Source: G963667675 sp965249215 (lineage in GTDB: Bacteria > Chloroflexota > Dehalococcoidia > Lucifugimonadales > UBA3495). From it: DNA of 64,000 nt. The translations under genes were made by a program, and so were the position numbers. Location of the stretch: assembly GCA_965249215.1 (NCBI GenBank), contig CBDFLN010000001.1:186001-250000 (forward strand). Reading direction: 5' to 3'. Under the pieces are notes generated by a model. It was not told where the DNA came from, ran no database searches, and saw nothing but the letters and a program-made list of their open reading frames with translations. Below, piece after piece: positions 1 through 9,077 of this stretch (the stretch's first letter is position 1; every line of letters starts with the position of its first letter).

Positions 1-143
1 CTGCCACTTGGAGAGCACGGCGGGATAAGAATACTCAATGCACCCCGGTTCTTGTCGGCGCTTGAGGGCTGATAGCAAACGCCAGGACATGAAGACGATA
101 TCGATCTCATTGCAAACCAACTTTCAAGGGAGTGAGGATATAC

Positions 144-1781
144 ATGAAACAACAAAATGACCCAACACCAGCAGCCCTCTACGCACGGGTGTCCAGCAAC
201 CGGCAGGACGTGGACCTGTCCGTGTCCGCCCAGCTCAGGGCGCTTCGAGACTACGCGGAGAAGAACGGCTACGTCGTAGCGCGGGAGTATGTGGACGAGG
301 CCGAGAGCGGACGCATCGCCGACCGGCCCCAATTCAGAAAGATGCTGGACGAGGCCAGCAAGCTCAACTCCCCCTTCCATGAGATTCTTGTTTGGAAATT
401 CTCACGCTTCACCCGCAAACGGGAGCACGCCGTGGCCTTCAAGTCCATGCTAAGGAAGCGGGGCATCAAAGTCGTCTCTATCACCGAGCACGCCGACGAC
501 TCTCCCACGGGCAAGCTCATGGAGGCCATCATCGAGAGTGTTGACGAGTTCTACTCTGAAAACTTGGCCCAGGAGGTGACCAGGGGGATGAGAGAGGCCG
601 CCATACGGGGCTTCTGGGTCTCCACCTACGCTCCCTTCGGCTACAGGAAGGTGTCGGTCCAGGACGGAGCAAAGAAGCGGCCCAAGCTGGAGCTGGACCC
701 GCCGGCGGACTCAGTGATCCGGCGCATCTTCCAGATGGCCCTACAGGGCAAGAGCACCCTGGACATCACGAAGACGCTGAATGGTGAGGGCATCCCCACC
801 TCAACCGGCAAGCACTGGTTGAAGTCCACTGTGCACCGCATCCTCTCCAACGAAGCGTATACAGGAACGCTGGTTTGGGGCGTCGATGCCAAGGACGGAG
901 CGCCGCCTGTGCGGGTGGAGGACGCATTCCCCGCAATAGTCACCAAGCAGGAGTTCCGACGCATCACCCGCTCCCTTCGCTCCAAGGCTCCTGCCAGGGT
1001 CAACCCCCGGCGGGCATCCAGCCCCTACCTCCTCAGCGGCTTGGTGAAATGTGAGAAGTGCGGAAAGGCGCTCACTGCGGCTGAGGCCAAAAGCGGCAAG
1101 TACAGCTACTACGTCTGCCACTCACTGCTGAAAAAGGGCAAGGGAACTTGCAAGACGCCTCGCCTCAACTCCAAGCGCTTTGAGAAGCTGATGATCGAGC
1201 AGATTCGCGCAAACATCCTCACGGAAAGCAACATCCGGGACCTGGTTAGACTGATGGACGAGGAGATGGACGGCGTGGCTGCTGAGCAGCGGGAGAGGCT
1301 GGAAAACATCGAAGCGGAGCTTATCGAGGTGCGGCGGCGCTTGGACCGGGTGTGGCACGTCATCGAGAACTCGGAACTCGACATATCCGACGCCACCTCC
1401 CGCATCAGAGAGCACCGGGAGCGTCAGGAGAAGCTGGAGATCGCCGCAGAGGAGGCCAGGGCATTGCTCTCAGAGCGCCGGGCCGTGCTGGACAACGTGG
1501 ACACCATCGCCGCCTTCGCAGAGGACATGAGCGAATTCTTGATGACCAGCGAGATCACCGAATCGAGGGCCTTCATCAAGTCCTTCGTCAAGGAGATCAA
1601 GGTCAAGCCAGGAAAAGCAACGGTCTACTACACCCTACCCACGCCGCCGGATAGCCCGATAGGGGGCGGAGACGCCGCAGAGGTGGCTCTCCACGGCCCA
1701 GTTCGCAGTTCAGTACACGTTGGTGGGCCAAGGTGGACGGTAGACAGAACCGTCTTCGAGATGTGGTTGGGGGCTCTGTGA
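144..1781 (+). CDS. Large serine recombinase (site-specific integrase/resolvase)
   Basis: About 545 residues in the three-part order of large serine recombinases. An N-terminal resolvase domain opens with ALYARVSS, which carries the nucleophilic serine, and continues through YVDEAESGR and WKFSRFTR. A recombinase domain follows around residues 165-290 (GFWVSTYAPFGYRK to the LSNEAYTGTLVWG stretch). Next come a zinc ribbon with CEKCGK and a later C-x-x-x-x-x-x-C pair, and a long coiled coil rich in Glu and Arg (about residues 370-460). I chose ATG 144 rather than GTG 132 because GAGG sits 6 nt upstream of it. Such enzymes integrate and excise phages or genomic islands without a host factor. It stands alone next to an IS element, so the element it once moved is not defined here. 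Its C-terminal 40 residues look unstructured, possibly read through an attachment site. Confidence 0.9.
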   Translation: MKQQNDPTPAALYARVSSNRQDVDLSVSAQLRALRDYAEKNGYVVAREYVDEAESGRIADRPQFRKMLDEASKLNSPFHEILVWKFSRFTRKREHAVAFKSMLRKRGIKVVSITEHADDSPTGKLMEAIIESVDEFYSENLAQEVTRGMREAAIRGFWVSTYAPFGYRKVSVQDGAKKRPKLELDPPADSVIRRIFQMALQGKSTLDITKTLNGEGIPTSTGKHWLKSTVHRILSNEAYTGTLVWGVDAKDGAPPVRVEDAFPAIVTKQEFRRITRSLRSKAPARVNPRRASSPYLLSGLVKCEKCGKALTAAEAKSGKYSYYVCHSLLKKGKGTCKTPRLNSKRFEKLMIEQIRANILTESNIRDLVRLMDEEMDGVAAEQRERLENIEAELIEVRRRLDRVWHVIENSELDISDATSRIREHRERQEKLEIAAEEARALLSERRAVLDNVDTIAAFAEDMSEFLMTSEITESRAFIKSFVKEIKVKPGKATVYYTLPTPPDSPIGGGDAAEVALHGPVRSSVHVGGPRWTVDRTVFEMWLGAL

Positions 1782-1834
1782 TCCTTGGCACAGCGATCCT
1801 TACGGGGAGGTCGAGCCTCTTCGGGTGGGCCTAA

Positions 1835-1853
1835 GCCCGAATCCACCGAAGGA
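1835..1853 (+). repeat. IS1380 left terminal inverted repeat
   Basis: Reads GCCCGAATCCACCGAAGGA inward. The exact reverse complement is at 3525-3543. Confidence 0.85.
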
Positions 1854-2095
1854 CAGGGATGGACGGGGTGAGGACACTGGAAGGGGGGAGAGGAAGTAAC
1901 AGACGCGGATGGTCCGGGCTCGAATTCGGGTAGATGAGGGGTTGGCGGCAGTCTGCAGGCGTTTTTGGGGGCGCCGATGGCGGCCTACAGTGGCTGTGGT
2001 GAGCGAGGTGGCGGGATAGGACACGGCAAGAGGCGCTCGCGGACCGGACTGGCGCGCTTTGGCGGGGGCGTTGGGGCACTGGCGGACGGGCGCCG

Positions 2096-3421
2096 TCAGG
2101 CCGGGAGTGGAATGGCTCGCAGCCGGGCCAAGGCGCGGCTGAACTTCTCAGCCCAAGGCCAGCGATCCGGAAGATGCAGGGTGAGGCGGCGTGCCGAGCG
2201 GGTGAGCCGTCCGGCCAGGGAGAAGAACCGCCGCCGGAGGGTCTTGGTGGTGGCTATCCGCTCTCCCAGACCGATCCGCGCCGTCCAGCGGGCCAGGTTG
2301 TGGGCCATCGTCTGGACGGCCAGCCAGGCGCCGTTGGCGGCGAAGCGGCCCGAGGGGAGATGGTTCAGCCCGACGCCGTACTTGAGGTCGCGTATGGCAT
2401 TCTCGATCTCGGCGTGGCGGCGATGGTCAGCCTCCAGTTCGAGCAACTCCCCGTCCCGGTCGGTGATGAAGCCGTGATAGCTGTATTTGGCGAAGAGGGC
2501 CAACTGGGAACCGGGCGTGGGCTTCACACGCCGGACGATGAGCCGCACCGGCGCGGCGTCAGGTTCACTCTGGAAGGGAGTGCAGGTGGTCTCGGCCACA
2601 TCGGCGGCGCCGTCCATCCAGTAGGGAATGGGAGTCCAGGCATCCTCGGGTATCGCCTCGATGAGATTGCGCAGGCTCTTGTGCTGGCGGATGGTGATGG
2701 AGAAGCGGACATCCATCTTGCGGCAGACGGATACCACGCCATGAGTGTAGAAGCCGCTGTCGGCCCGTAGCGTGAGTTGCCCCTGGGCCCCGGCGTAGCG
2801 TACCCGCCCCACCGTCTCCCGCAGAAAGTGGGCGGCGCCCCGGGCGGTGTTGGCGCGGCCCTCGCGCAGCCGGGACATCAGCACGTCGCCGGTGCCGGCG
2901 GCGACGGCCAACAGCGGGTGATAGCCCCGCTTGCCGGTATAGCCGTGGTGGCGTGCGCCCTCCTTGGCCAGTCCGTAGGTCTCGCAGATGGTGGAGTCCA
3001 GGTCAATGGTCAGGGGCCCGTCGCCGGGTCCCGCCCCGGCCTGCCAAGCCCGGGCCAGCAACTCGCGGCTCACCCGGTCGAGTTGACGGACGTGGCCCCA
3101 CCGGAAGCTGCGCAGGAAGGTGCCCAGGGTGGATGGCGCCTTGACCGTGCCGCCCAGGGTGCAGGCCGTCCCCCCGGTGCGCAACACATCGGCGTCGTCA
3201 ATGCAGTCGCCCCCAGCCAGCGCAGACGCCACCAGCGTCATCATCTTGTCGCTCGTGTTCGCCCGCCCCGGGGCATCGCCCAGGTCGAGGCGCTGCCGGA
3301 CGAGTTCGGGCAGGCCGAGGTGCCGGGCCAGGGTGGCCGGAAGGAGCAGGCCCGCATTGGCCACCAGGCGGTGATCGTCGAAGGTGATTTGGATACGGTC
3401 GGGATTGTTCTGTGGCAGCAT
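2096..3421 (-). CDS. IS1380-family transposase
   Basis: 441 residues, full length for the family. The DDE residues can be placed: first Asp in TIDLDSTI, second Asp in LRADSGFY, and Glu in the C-terminal block HAEIENAIRDLKYG, followed by the typical NHLPSGRF and MAHNLARW. The N-terminal region (residues 1-110) carries the usual LADALG-like DNA-binding segment with GGDCIDDADVLR. It has no frameshift and sits between intact inverted repeats, so the element may still be active. The ATG at 3421 is the only start near the right repeat. No passenger gene is present. Confidence 0.93.
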   Translation of the reverse strand: MLPQNNPDRIQITFDDHRLVANAGLLLPATLARHLGLPELVRQRLDLGDAPGRANTSDKMMTLVASALAGGDCIDDADVLRTGGTACTLGGTVKAPSTLGTFLRSFRWGHVRQLDRVSRELLARAWQAGAGPGDGPLTIDLDSTICETYGLAKEGARHHGYTGKRGYHPLLAVAAGTGDVLMSRLREGRANTARGAAHFLRETVGRVRYAGAQGQLTLRADSGFYTHGVVSVCRKMDVRFSITIRQHKSLRNLIEAIPEDAWTPIPYWMDGAADVAETTCTPFQSEPDAAPVRLIVRRVKPTPGSQLALFAKYSYHGFITDRDGELLELEADHRRHAEIENAIRDLKYGVGLNHLPSGRFAANGAWLAVQTMAHNLARWTARIGLGERIATTKTLRRRFFSLAGRLTRSARRLTLHLPDRWPWAEKFSRALARLRAIPLPA

Positions 3422-3524
3422 CTATTGAGTGCTCCTTTTCCGGGGTCGGTTTTTTGCTACAAAACCATTATCCCAGAAGCACAGGAGCACCTTCTTGCCG
3501 CTTCAGGACCCTAACCCGACGCCC

Positions 3525-3543
3525 TCCTTCGGTGGATTCGGGC
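3525..3543 (-). repeat. IS1380 right terminal inverted repeat
   Basis: Exact reverse complement of 1835-1853. It lies about 100 bp upstream of the transposase start codon. Confidence 0.85.
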
Positions 3544-3668
3544 TAATGCACGGGTTGGAATGCCGCAGCAGCGGTCAGTCCATCAGCGGCGTCCAGATCC
3601 TGCACCGGGTGCACTCTGTTTACCGCTCGGCGGAGACACAAAAGCCCGTGTTGGAGCACCGGGTTGTG

Positions 3669-3698
3669 TTGACACTATCTTGGACTGCGTGATAGCAT
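3669..3698 (+). promoter_or_regulatory. Possible sigma-70-type promoter in the gap after the IS
   Basis: TTGACA at 3669-3674 and TAGCAT at 3693-3698, spaced 18 bp. It lies in the 412-bp gap between the IS right end (3543) and the DUF2061 gene, where I see no other gene. It could serve that gene about 260 bp downstream. Confidence 0.3.
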
Positions 3699-3955
3699 CG
3701 CTGCCGTGAGCATACAAGACTATGTGTTGCACTGGTATACGGGGCGCCTTCCACAGGTGCGGTGACGCTACGAAACTACTTTAGCCTGCCGGAATACTAG
3801 TCACTATCCTGCTCGCCAGCCTCGCTATGGCCTGGAGCGTTGAGGCGGAGCCAGAGCAACTTTACTCTCGAGAGTCTAAGACTGCGCCCGTTTCCAGCGT
3901 AAATAGGAACGGGTGCATTTTATTTGGCCGCAGAAGGGAGCGAACTAGACTATTC

Positions 3956-4324
3956 ATGGGAGAGCCGAAAGTCATAGACCAAGAAGCGGCTCAAGGCCCG
4001 TCCTCAGACCGGGCTGCGACCGCCGAAGACGGGGAGCGGCACTACACAGACTCCCACGCCCGCAGTTTCCTAAAGGCGATGTCATGGCGAGGGACTGCAT
4101 TTACCGTTACCGCCATCATCTACTTTATTTGGCATGGGAACTGGGAGGGCGCTGGCTTCTTTGCCCTGGCCGATAGCGCAGTAAAGATCATCCTATACTA
4201 CGTTCACGAACGCGCCTGGAACCAGTCAAGACTTGGACGCGGCGTTACTAGCGGGAAGACCATCTTTCTGGCGTGGACGAGGCGAATATGGAACCGACCC
4301 AGGGTTGAACGCGTCGACAGGTAG
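3956..4324 (+). CDS. DUF2061 family small membrane protein
   Basis: 122 residues from ATG 3956. The C-terminal half carries the DUF2061 pattern: HARSFLKAMSWRGTAFTVTA begins the first membrane segment, then IIYFIWHGNW, then ADSAVKIILYYVHERAWN closing the second. Two transmembrane helices are expected with a hydrophilic N-terminal extension of about 45 residues. The family has no established biochemical function. An in-frame start 43 codons upstream (3827) exists, but that extension looks non-coding in composition. It lies between the IS and tRNA-Thr and is probably monocistronic. Confidence 0.7.
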   Translation: MGEPKVIDQEAAQGPSSDRAATAEDGERHYTDSHARSFLKAMSWRGTAFTVTAIIYFIWHGNWEGAGFFALADSAVKIILYYVHERAWNQSRLGRGVTSGKTIFLAWTRRIWNRPRVERVDR

Positions 4325-4340
4325 GTCGCGAAATTGGCAA

Positions 4341-4415
4341 GCCGGTGTAGCTCAGTGGTAGAGCAGCGGTTTCGTAAACCGCAGGTCAAGGGTTCGACTC
4401 CCCTCACCGGCTCCA
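4341..4415 (+). tRNA. tRNA-Thr (anticodon CGT)
   Basis: Full cloverleaf: acceptor GCCGGTG pairs with CACCGGC, D-arm GCTC..GAGC, anticodon stem GCGGT/ACCGC around loop TTCGTAA giving CGT, T-arm GGG-TTCGACT-CCC, discriminator T at 4412, and encoded CCA at 4413-4415. It reads ACG codons. Confidence 0.95.
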
Positions 4416-4495
4416 GCATTTACCCCGCACTTCGCGTTGCCGTTCAGGCGCGCAATTCCCCCTGGAAGCAGGGCAGGCATATCCGGCCAAACAAA

Positions 4496-4525
4496 GGCCG
4501 CTGAGTTGCCTCAGCGGCCTGTTTT
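4496..4525 (+). terminator. Bidirectional hairpin terminator
   Basis: Ten-base-pair stem GGCCGCTGAG/CTCAGCGGCC with loop TTGC, followed by TGTTTT on the plus strand. On the minus strand the same stem is followed by TTTGTTT. It separates tRNA-Thr from the convergent transporter genes. Confidence 0.8.
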
Positions 4526-4553
4526 CCGGCTTGAAGGGTCCCGGCTTAGCCGC

Positions 4554-5573
4554 CTAGAACAGGTGACAGGCTACTTTGTGCCCCGGCGTGACTTCCTTCT
4601 CCACAGGGATCTCTACGGAACACTTGTCCATGGCAAAGGGGCACCGCGGGTGAAAGTGACAGCCTGCCGGGGGGTTCAACGGAGAAGGCACCTCGCCACT
4701 CAACACTATTTCGTCCTGCACGATATCGGGATGGGAAGGCAGGGCGGCAGACATGAGAGCTCTGGTGTAAGGATGCATGGGATTGTCGAAGAGGTCCTTG
4801 ACCTCCGCGTACTCGACTATCTCGCCCAGATACATGACGGCTATGTAGCGGCACATATAGCGCACGGTAGCCAGGTGGTGGGCGATCAACAGGAAGGCAA
4901 CGTTGAATTCGACCTGCAGGTCTTTGAGCAGGTTCATAATTTGAGCGCGTATGGAAACATCAAGGGCCGACACCGGCTCGTCAAGCACGATGACCTTGGG
5001 GTTGAGGGCCAAGGCCCGGGCAATTGCCAAGCGTTGCCTCTGGCCGCCGCTAAACTCGTGGGGATACAGGTTGGAGTGGTAGGAGTCCAGCCCAACCGCC
5101 TGGAGGAGTTCCTGCACCCGGTCCTCAATTTGCTTTCTGGAAACGTTCCAATTGATGACCATCGGCTCGGCGATGAGGTGTTTTACCCGCATCCTGGGGT
5201 TCAAGGAACTCCAGGGGTCTTGGAAGACGGCTTGCACCGACCGGCGGTACTCCTTGAGGGCGCGGGCGTTGGCGTGCTGTACTTCTGTACCCCTGAACAA
5301 CATTTCGCCGGAAGTGGGCCGCTCCAATACCAGCAACATCCTGGCGGTGGTGGTCTTGCCGCATCCCGACTCACCCACCAGTCCAAGAGTCTCTCCGGCC
5401 CGTACCTGAAAGGACACGCCGTCTACAGCTTTGACGTATCCGGTAACCCGTTGGTAGAGGATGCCCTTGGTGACGGGAAAGTACTTCTTCAGATCCCGCG
5501 CCTCCAGCAGCACTTCGCCGTTGCCTGATTGGTCAGCTGAAACTGCAGGTGTCGTCACAGCACCCTCCAACAA
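4554..5573 (-). CDS. Oligopeptide/dipeptide ABC transporter ATP-binding protein (OppF/DppF type)
   Basis: 339 residues, usual length for OppF/DppF. Walker A is GESGCGKTT (about residue 68), Q-loop AVFQDPWSSLNP, signature FSGGQRQRLAIARAL, Walker B VIVLDEP followed by SALD. The C-terminal oligopeptide-transporter extension is clear: HPYTRALMSA, then CHFHPRCPFAMDKC, a motif that in relatives can bind an Fe-S cluster. It hydrolyses ATP on the cytoplasmic face to drive peptide or related solute uptake. Its start overlaps the end of the upstream ATPase gene by 19 bp, so the two are co-translated and should form a heterodimer. No permease gene is adjacent. The substrate cannot be read from the sequence. 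Confidence 0.93.
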   Translation of the reverse strand: MLEGAVTTPAVSADQSGNGEVLLEARDLKKYFPVTKGILYQRVTGYVKAVDGVSFQVRAGETLGLVGESGCGKTTTARMLLVLERPTSGEMLFRGTEVQHANARALKEYRRSVQAVFQDPWSSLNPRMRVKHLIAEPMVINWNVSRKQIEDRVQELLQAVGLDSYHSNLYPHEFSGGQRQRLAIARALALNPKVIVLDEPVSALDVSIRAQIMNLLKDLQVEFNVAFLLIAHHLATVRYMCRYIAVMYLGEIVEYAEVKDLFDNPMHPYTRALMSAALPSHPDIVQDEIVLSGEVPSPLNPPAGCHFHPRCPFAMDKCSVEIPVEKEVTPGHKVACHLF

Positions 5574-6541
5574 GCGGAAGCGTGCCCGTCACCGACCGGC
5601 AGCAACTCGGGATTCTCTTCTCGGCACCGGTCCATCACGTATCGGCAACGGTCGGCGAAACTGCATCCAACCGGGAGGTTATACAAGGGCGGAGGCTGCC
5701 CTTCTATCGAGAAGAGACGCTCCACGTCTTCTTCCATCTTGGGGACGGACTCGAGCAATGCCTCGGTGTAAGGGTGGGAGGGATTGTTGAAAATATCTCT
5801 CACCGACCCCTGTTCGACTATCTTCCCGGCATACATTACCGCCACGCGGTCGCACACCTTGGCGACAATGCCAAAGTCGTGGGTGATGAAAATCAATCCC
5901 ACACCCAAGTCCTGTTGCAACTCCTTCAAGAGCCTGAGGTATTGAGCCTGGATGGTTACGTCAAGGGAAGTCGTGGGCTCGTCGGCGATCAGGACCAAGG
6001 GCTGGCAGGATATGCTGATGGCGCCCACCACCCGCTGCCGCATTCCGCCACTCATCTGGTGGGGGTAGTCCCGAACCCGGGACTCGGCGGCGGGTATGTT
6101 CACTTTGCGTAATACCTCCAAAACCTTCTCACGGAGCGTTGCCCGTGGAGGGTGCTGGTGTATCTGGATCGCTTCACCCACCTGGCTGCCGATGGTGAAA
6201 ACGGGGTTGAGGGAGGTCATGGGGTCCTGGATTATCAGGGCGATTTTGCTTCCCCTGATCCTGGTCATCTCGTCTTCAGAAGCTTCCAGTAGGTCTTCCC
6301 CGTCCAAGACTACCTTTCCGCTGACGATGCGGCCGGGAGGCGTTTGCACCAAGCGCATCAGGGAGAGCATGGTGACGGTCTTGCCGGAACCGGACTCTCC
6401 AACTATGCCCAGCGTCTCTCCGGCCCGGAGCTCGAAGTTGACCCCATCCACGGCCTTGACCGTGCCCCAGCGCGTCTCAAAGTAGGTGCGAAGGTCCTCT
6501 ACTTTCAGCAAGACGTCGTCGGCAGTCTTTGTTTCAACCAT
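5555..6541 (-). CDS. Oligopeptide/dipeptide ABC transporter ATP-binding protein (OppD/DppD type)
   Basis: 328 residues from ATG 6541. An in-frame start at 6637 would add 32 residues not typical of the family. Walker A is GESGSGKTV, Q-loop LIIQDPMTSLNP, signature MSGGMRQRVVGA, Walker B VLIADEP followed by TTSLD, H-loop FITHDFGIVA. The C-terminal OppD tail has HPYTEALLES and CSFADRCRYVMDRC. It pairs with the OppF-type ATPase downstream. The binding-protein gene at 27.5-29.3 kb is of the matching SBP_bac_5 class but is 20 kb away and broken, so a link is only conjecture. The neighbour upstream is an MFS permease, not a cognate ABC permease. Confidence 0.93.
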   Translation of the reverse strand: MVETKTADDVLLKVEDLRTYFETRWGTVKAVDGVNFELRAGETLGIVGESGSGKTVTMLSLMRLVQTPPGRIVSGKVVLDGEDLLEASEDEMTRIRGSKIALIIQDPMTSLNPVFTIGSQVGEAIQIHQHPPRATLREKVLEVLRKVNIPAAESRVRDYPHQMSGGMRQRVVGAISISCQPLVLIADEPTTSLDVTIQAQYLRLLKELQQDLGVGLIFITHDFGIVAKVCDRVAVMYAGKIVEQGSVRDIFNNPSHPYTEALLESVPKMEEDVERLFSIEGQPPPLYNLPVGCSFADRCRYVMDRCREENPELLPVGDGHASACWRVL

Positions 6542-6700
6542 TACAGCATCAATCTCCGGGTTGAAGTTGACCAGCCTTGGCTTTGGCCCCAAATTGCCTA
6601 TCGAGGGATGTGGGCCATGCAAGGGGCGGGGAGCCATAGCTTCCGACGTTTAGGAACTACGCCGCCTGAGTCGGAACGGTATCAGAACTATGGATGCCTG

Positions 6701-8011
6701 TCAATTTAATCGCCCGTCCCGGCCTGCCGGGCTGGCGTTGATCCGAAGCAGCAATCCAACGGCCGAGAGGACCAGCGGCGCCATGCTCATGGCCATGAGA
6801 GTCGCCTGCAGATCGCCCACCGCTTCATCAATGAATCCGGCGATCAACGGTCCCAGCACCATGCCGCCAGACGTCGCGGTCATGGTGACGGTGGTCGCCA
6901 CCGCTGCCTCCCGCGCCCGTATGCCAGGAAGCAGATAGGGCACTGTGGAGAGAACGGGCCAGAAGCCCCAGGTGATTCCGTTGACTAACGCAAGGACCAA
7001 CAAAAGGGGCAGCGAGCCCGTTAGGGTCATTCCCATGTAGCTGCCGGCCATGAGAATGCCGACCAACCCCAGTAGCGCATTGCGGTTCCCGGCGATGAAG
7101 ACAGCGTAGCCCAACCCCAGTCCCGATACTCCCCCAATGAAAGTAGACAAGGCCAGAATTCCTCCCGACCACTTCACGGACACGCCGTAACTTTCCAGCA
7201 TCAACGTGGGAAAGAAACCGAGGAACGCCCCCATGGCAGTGGCGGCGCCCAAGAACCCCAGTCCGGCTAGCCACAGATCACGGTGCATCAGGGCGCCAAG
7301 CAGCACACCTGCCTCTCTGGGGACTTCCGGCCTGCGATGCTCCGAGGTTGCCCGTTCCCTTCCCAGGAGCCACCAGAGGAGGGCCAAAAAAGCAAAGACG
7401 ACCCCGTAAAGGTTCAGGGTCATCCTCCAGTCGTCTTCCAAGCCCGCCAGAATGATGGGCGTGAACAGGAACCCGCCACCTACGATCAAGCCAAAAAGGG
7501 CATTGCCGACGCTTTGGGACAGGATTATCTCCCGGTCAGCGAACCACTGCCTGGTCAAGATGGCGCGGGCCGGGTCGGCGGCCAGCCGCGTTATTCCGAA
7601 CAAAAGGCGGCCGGCGAGCAGCACGGCGAAGACCGGCGCCCAACCCTGCAGAAAGAAGAACCCCGCGCCCAAGGCGAGGGTTGCGGTGGTGACAAGCTTC
7701 ACCGGGTACTTGGAGAACCACCAAGCCATGGGGATGCCCAAACCCAGACTTCCCCAGAAGGCAGCGGAGCTCAAAAGGCCTTCTTGGCTGCGCGACAGAT
7801 CGAGATCGTCGCTAATTGACGGGAGCAGAAGCCCTATGGTGGCAGGGAGCATCCAGCTGGCGGTGGAGCAGGTGTTCCACAGCACCATCACCACCCAACG
7901 GTAGTTGGGAATTGGTTGGCCGGCCGGCCCCTCGCGCCACAACCAGTCCACGCCGCGGCGGATACCGGGGAGGGTGGCAAGGGCGGTGAAGAGACGGCCT
8001 GGGTACGCCAT
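6701..8011 (-). CDS. Major facilitator superfamily (MFS) transporter
   Basis: 436 residues with about twelve hydrophobic segments, starting after a cytoplasmic N-terminus that ends near NYRWVVMVLWNTC. Between helices 2 and 3 is a short basic loop (FSKYPVKLV), a weak version of the MFS A-motif, and RLLFGITRLAADPARAILTRQWF matches the family's helix 4-5 region. A large hydrophilic loop (GRERATSEHRRPEVPREAG) divides the two six-helix halves. This fits secondary uptake or efflux, with no substrate-specific motif that I recognise. It is transcribed in the same direction as the ATPase pair with a 159-bp gap, so it may have its own promoter. Confidence 0.88.
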   Translation of the reverse strand: MAYPGRLFTALATLPGIRRGVDWLWREGPAGQPIPNYRWVVMVLWNTCSTASWMLPATIGLLLPSISDDLDLSRSQEGLLSSAAFWGSLGLGIPMAWWFSKYPVKLVTTATLALGAGFFFLQGWAPVFAVLLAGRLLFGITRLAADPARAILTRQWFADREIILSQSVGNALFGLIVGGGFLFTPIILAGLEDDWRMTLNLYGVVFAFLALLWWLLGRERATSEHRRPEVPREAGVLLGALMHRDLWLAGLGFLGAATAMGAFLGFFPTLMLESYGVSVKWSGGILALSTFIGGVSGLGLGYAVFIAGNRNALLGLVGILMAGSYMGMTLTGSLPLLLVLALVNGITWGFWPVLSTVPYLLPGIRAREAAVATTVTMTATSGGMVLGPLIAGFIDEAVGDLQATLMAMSMAPLVLSAVGLLLRINASPAGRDGRLN

Positions 8012-8195
8012 TACTGAAGCCTGACCGTAGGACTATCGCCGCATACCAGCGACAAATGCACCCTCAATTGGTGGTCCCCCGGCGAAATTCACGTCCCAGA
8101 AGTCGGCGCTTTGGGCAGTGTAACAGCAAACAGTTGCCCGACCCGCGATTGAACCCCTCGGGCGCTGGATTAGGCCGGCGATACAGCCTCAGCTC

Positions 8196-9077
8196 TTAGG
8201 TTCGGACCGACTCCAGCTTTTTGACTACCTGGTCGGTGGAAACGATGTGGCGGTGCATGTTCATTTCCCTGGGAGTGAAACCCAAAGCGAGGCCCACCAA
8301 CTGGGGAAGGTGCAGGATTGGCATGTCGATTTTGGCCTGTTTGTGCCGTTCTGCATCGGACTGCTTGCCGTCCAACTCCAGGTGACACAACGGGCATGGG
8401 GTGACCATGCAATCGGCGCCCTTTTCACGGGCTTCCAAGGTATGGGTGCCGCACATCTCCAAGGCATTCTCTTCACTGGCCGAGAAGATGGGGAAGCCGC
8501 AGCACTTGCCTTTGCCGGAGATTTTGGTAACTTCGCCGCCCAAAGTCTCTATGGTGGTCTCCAAGACTGTCTTGCGCCGTTCCCAGCCCTTGGGGACCAT
8601 CAATTCCGGAGGGCGGCGCAGGTAGCAGCCATAAAACGGGGCTATTTGCAGTCCCGTCAACGGCTGGACTATCAACTCCTTGAGATTGTCCAAGCCGTAC
8701 TCTTCGTCCAACACCCAGACAAAGTGTTTGACCTCAACGGTGCCCTTGTACTCTAGTCCCTCAGAGGCCAAGTGGTCGCGATTGATTTGCTCACGGTACT
8801 CAGGGTTGGACTTGAGCCGGTGGTTGGCCTGGGTGAAAACGCCCTGGCAGGTGCTGCAGATGGTCATCATGGTCATGCCCATCTGTTCGACCTTGGCCAG
8901 GGTGCGGGCGTTGATGGGGTCGGAAACCTCTTGGGGGAGGCAACCGGCGCCGCTGCAACCCACGTCGGTAAGCTCCGCAAGCTCGATATTCAGCTTGGCG
9001 CACACCTTGACCGCCGCCGGGTACAGCTCGGGGCAGCCGCCTTTTGAAACACAGCCTGGATAGAACGCGTAAGCCAT
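8196..9077 (-). CDS. HdrB-like CCG-domain subunit of succinate dehydrogenase/fumarate reductase (SdhE type)
   Basis: 293 residues with two CCG (DUF224) modules. The first has YPGCVSKGGC, then GCSGAGCLPQ, then CSTC. The second has YGCYLRRP, then KGKCCGFPIF, then TPCPLCH. This is the fold of HdrB and of the third subunit of archaeal and epsilonproteobacterial SdhABE/MfrABE complexes. There it carries an Fe-S centre and replaces the usual haem-bearing membrane anchors in passing electrons to quinone. Its ATG overlaps the sdhB stop by one base (TAATG), so it belongs to the operon. The alternative, a heterodisulfide reductase partner, is less likely because sdhA and sdhB are immediately upstream. 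Confidence 0.85.
   Translation of the reverse strand: MAYAFYPGCVSKGGCPELYPAAVKVCAKLNIELAELTDVGCSGAGCLPQEVSDPINARTLAKVEQMGMTMMTICSTCQGVFTQANHRLKSNPEYREQINRDHLASEGLEYKGTVEVKHFVWVLDEEYGLDNLKELIVQPLTGLQIAPFYGCYLRRPPELMVPKGWERRKTVLETTIETLGGEVTKISGKGKCCGFPIFSASEENALEMCGTHTLEAREKGADCMVTPCPLCHLELDGKQSDAERHKQAKIDMPILHLPQLVGLALGFTPREMNMHRHIVSTDQVVKKLESVRT

Larger units (their letters stand above)
1835..3543. mobile_element. Complete IS1380-family insertion sequence
   Basis: A 1709-bp unit bounded by perfect 19-bp inverted repeats, with one transposase gene on the minus strand. Size and organisation fit IS1380. The bases just outside are CTAA on the left and TAAT on the right, giving at most a shared TAA rather than a clear 4-bp target duplication. 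The element starts 54 bp after the serine recombinase stop codon and does not interrupt it. Confidence 0.85.

Noticed and set aside
4341..4415. tRNA-Thr as attachment site for the serine recombinase region
   Set aside because: No second copy of the tRNA 3' end was found in 1-4340.
4437..5528. Long plus-strand frame opposite the OppF-type ATPase gene
   Set aside because: It is the antisense shadow of a well-defined ATPase; it lacks a ribosome-binding site and has no domain sense.
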